DNA of 21,677 nt, taken from contig JAWXUD010000028.1 of NCBI GenBank assembly GCA_044432945.1, forward strand, positions 1 to 21,677. The letters run 5' to 3'. The notes beneath the pieces were generated by a model, which saw only the letters and a list, made by a program, of their open reading frames with translations, had not been told where the DNA came from and ran no database searches. The DNA is from JAWXUD01 sp044432945 (GTDB taxonomy: Bacteria > Cyanobacteriota > Vampirovibrionia > Gastranaerophilales > Gastranaerophilaceae). The position numbers were made by a program, and so were the translations under genes. Below are positions 20,173 through 21,677 of this stretch, piece after piece (position 1 is the stretch's first letter; each line of letters begins with the position of its first letter).

Positions 20173-21521
20173 AGCAGTTTATAAATATATTTTTTGTAAT
20201 AACTTTTTTGTTAACAAATATGCTTTCGGTTCAGGCTGAAAGTATTGATGACGTTATAAGGAAATCAAAAATTAAAAAGGCAAATGTGTCGATATCGGTA
20301 AAAAATGTTCACACTAATGATGTTGTTTATGAATTGAATTCGCATCAGCCGATGTTGCCTGCTTCAACGCTCAAATTGATAACCTTACCCGCTTCAATCG
20401 ACACGTTGGGCGATGATTATGAATTTGTTACAAAGTTGTATAAAAGTAATGACGAGTTGTTCTTGAAGCTTAATGCAGACCCGTTTTTGAGGACAAAAGA
20501 CTTAGGCAATTTGTTGAAGTCAGCTAAGAAAGACGATTTGTTGTTACCTAAAGCGATACATATTGATGCTTCTATTTTGGACGATAATGAATGGGGCGAA
20601 GGCTGGCAGTGGGACGATGATTTAAACGTGTTGATGCCGAAATTTAGTGTCTATAATCTTGACGGAAACCTTTTGGAAGTTTTTATTGACCCAACTTATA
20701 AGGGTTCTCCTGCGGTTATAACTACTTCAAAAAACTATCCAACTGTTTTTATGAATTTTGTGACAACTGGTGATTATAATCTCGTGAATTTTTCTCGTAA
20801 CAATAGCGTTGCATCAAATATTATCACGGCAGAGGGGGTAGTTTCTAAACGAATGGCTAAGCAAGTTCCAGTCAACGACCCTAAAAAATATTTCATCGTC
20901 AATTTAAATTCTGAATTAGCAGAAAAAAACATCAATTGTTATGAGGATTATATTTTCGAAGATATTTCAGGTGTAGGCTTGGTTTTGCTCGCTGAGGTTA
21001 GCAATCCTATTTCAAAAGCAATTGTAGAGGTTTTTGAAAATAGTAATAATTTAGTATCAGAAACAGTTTTTAAATTAGCTGGTGCAAAGTTTGCCGATAC
21101 AGTAGGAACTCAAAAAAATTCTGTTGAAATGGTAAATAATTATTTGATCAAAGAAGGGTTTGATGCTAGTGATATTAAAATTGTTGATGGCAGTGGGGTT
21201 TCAAAGAATAATATTATGACGGCTGATTTCATGAGCGAGTTTTTGTTGAAGCAAGCGAAAAAAAGCGATTTCGAAAAGTTTAATAATCAGTTGCCTACAG
21301 CAGGTGCGGGGACTTTGAAAAATAGAATGCTTTATTTTAAAAATAATATAAGAGCAAAAACAGGGACTTTGTCGGATTCTTCTGCAATAGCTGGGTATTT
21401 GACAACGCAAAATGGTGAGTTTTATGCGTTTGACATTATGATTAATTACCCGATTGCAAATATGAACGATGTCAAATCATTAGAAGAATATATTTTACGT
21501 GCAGTTTATACGAATTATTAG
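20169..21521 (+). CDS. dacB: D-alanyl-D-alanine carboxypeptidase / endopeptidase, PBP4 (DacB) family
   Basis: The 450-residue protein is a periplasmic S13-family enzyme that trims or cleaves peptidoglycan cross-bridges. A signal peptide (MKQFINIFFVITFLLTNMLSVQA, cleavage after residue 23) precedes the penicillin-binding fold. Active-site motifs are PASTLK (S66, K69), SNN (292-294, in SNNLVSETVFKLAG) and AKTGTLSDSSAIAGYL (K397-T398-G399); DGSGVSKNN is also typical of the family. It is somewhat shorter than E. coli DacB, with the usual large insertion between the first two motifs. It is coupled to the upstream amidase by a 4-base overlap. No terminator is evident directly after it. Confidence 0.95.
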   Translation: MKQFINIFFVITFLLTNMLSVQAESIDDVIRKSKIKKANVSISVKNVHTNDVVYELNSHQPMLPASTLKLITLPASIDTLGDDYEFVTKLYKSNDELFLKLNADPFLRTKDLGNLLKSAKKDDLLLPKAIHIDASILDDNEWGEGWQWDDDLNVLMPKFSVYNLDGNLLEVFIDPTYKGSPAVITTSKNYPTVFMNFVTTGDYNLVNFSRNNSVASNIITAEGVVSKRMAKQVPVNDPKKYFIVNLNSELAEKNINCYEDYIFEDISGVGLVLLAEVSNPISKAIVEVFENSNNLVSETVFKLAGAKFADTVGTQKNSVEMVNNYLIKEGFDASDIKIVDGSGVSKNNIMTADFMSEFLLKQAKKSDFEKFNNQLPTAGAGTLKNRMLYFKNNIRAKTGTLSDSSAIAGYLTTQNGEFYAFDIMINYPIANMNDVKSLEEYILRAVYTNY

Positions 21522-21560
21522 ATGTTTTAAAACCTCCTACGTTCAAATGAGTAAAGGGTC

Positions 21561-21589
21561 TTGAAAAATTTCAAAAAATAAGTTATATT
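21561..21589 (+). promoter_or_regulatory. Promoter for the gene at the right edge
   Basis: TTGAAA (21561-21566), 17 bp, TATATT (21584-21589) is a good sigma-70-type pair. Transcription should begin near 21596, about 35 nt before the ATG at 21631. Confidence 0.5.
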
Positions 21590-21630
21590 AATAACATAAT
21601 TAAAATGAGGAATTAAAAAACAAAGTGATA

Positions 21631-21677
21631 ATGGCGAGTTATGAGGATTTACAAATGATTACTGACGCATCAAGAAA
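21631..21677 (+). CDS. Start of an unknown gene, cut by the window end
   Basis: An ATG at 21631 opens MASYEDLQMITDASR, still open at the last base. A good promoter lies upstream, but the nearest SD-like GAGG is over 20 nt away; a GTG two codons earlier (21625) is an alternative start. Fifteen residues are too few to name a product. Confidence 0.35.
   Translation, partial: MASYEDLQMITDASR

Noticed and set aside
1..21677. CRISPR array, tRNA, rRNA, insertion sequence or prophage
   Set aside because: No regularly spaced repeats, cloverleaf-like genes, transposase or phage structural genes were seen on either strand.

Overview
The window is low-GC (roughly one third G+C by eye), densely coded housekeeping DNA from a Gram-negative-type bacterium. 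Evidence for an outer membrane: a metal-type KdsA (Kdo synthesis for LPS), a DUF374 acyltransferase, a PBP4/DacB carboxypeptidase and a periplasmic OmpA/MotB-type protein. A stand-alone pheS, a FliA/WhiG-class sigma factor, a GatD-like amidotransferase without MurT beside it, and the strong AT bias together suggest a non-photosynthetic Cyanobacteriota relative (Vampirovibrionia/Melainabacteria, perhaps Gastranaerophilales). This placement is inference from gene content and style, not from a marker comparison. TGA is a stop codon here: prfB is present and carries its autoregulatory frameshift.

Layout. 1-280: left edge with a palindromic, MITE-like element (about 6-167) lying inside the start of a leftward reading frame, then a divergent control region with a 7-bp dyad. 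281-2228: a small Xre-type regulator and a UshA-like 5'-nucleotidase without a signal peptide. 2268-3351: prfB with a programmed +1 frameshift, closed by a strong, probably bidirectional terminator. 3463-3903 (-): an unrecognised small protein with a glycine zipper. 3904-4220: a 317-base divergent control region. 4221-5048: a FliA-family sigma factor, convergent with a MotB/OmpA-domain protein (5094-5663, -) and an M16-fold protein without the zinc motif (5728-6942, -). 7033-9540: kdsA, an MBL-fold hydrolase, pheS. 9578-10312 (-): gatD-like gene, divergent from tatD-tlyA (10357-11933). 11930-18554 (-): a protein-quality-control cluster read tig, clpP, clpX, polA, then a small secreted protein. 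18692-21521: an overlapping operon of a DUF374 acyltransferase, a nitrilase-family amidase and dacB. 21522-21677: a promoter and the start of another gene.

Two modes of translation start can be read from the upstream DNA. Several genes at the head of transcription units (281, 2268, 7033, 10312 on -, 10357, 18692) have no Shine-Dalgarno sequence and carry a -10-like hexamer only 6-8 nt before the start codon, as expected of leaderless mRNAs. Many internal or other genes (16538, 17172, 18554, 6942, 8503) have clear AAGGA/GGAG-type sites. This repeated arrangement is the most interesting signal in the window. No rRNA, tRNA, CRISPR array, insertion sequence or prophage was found.
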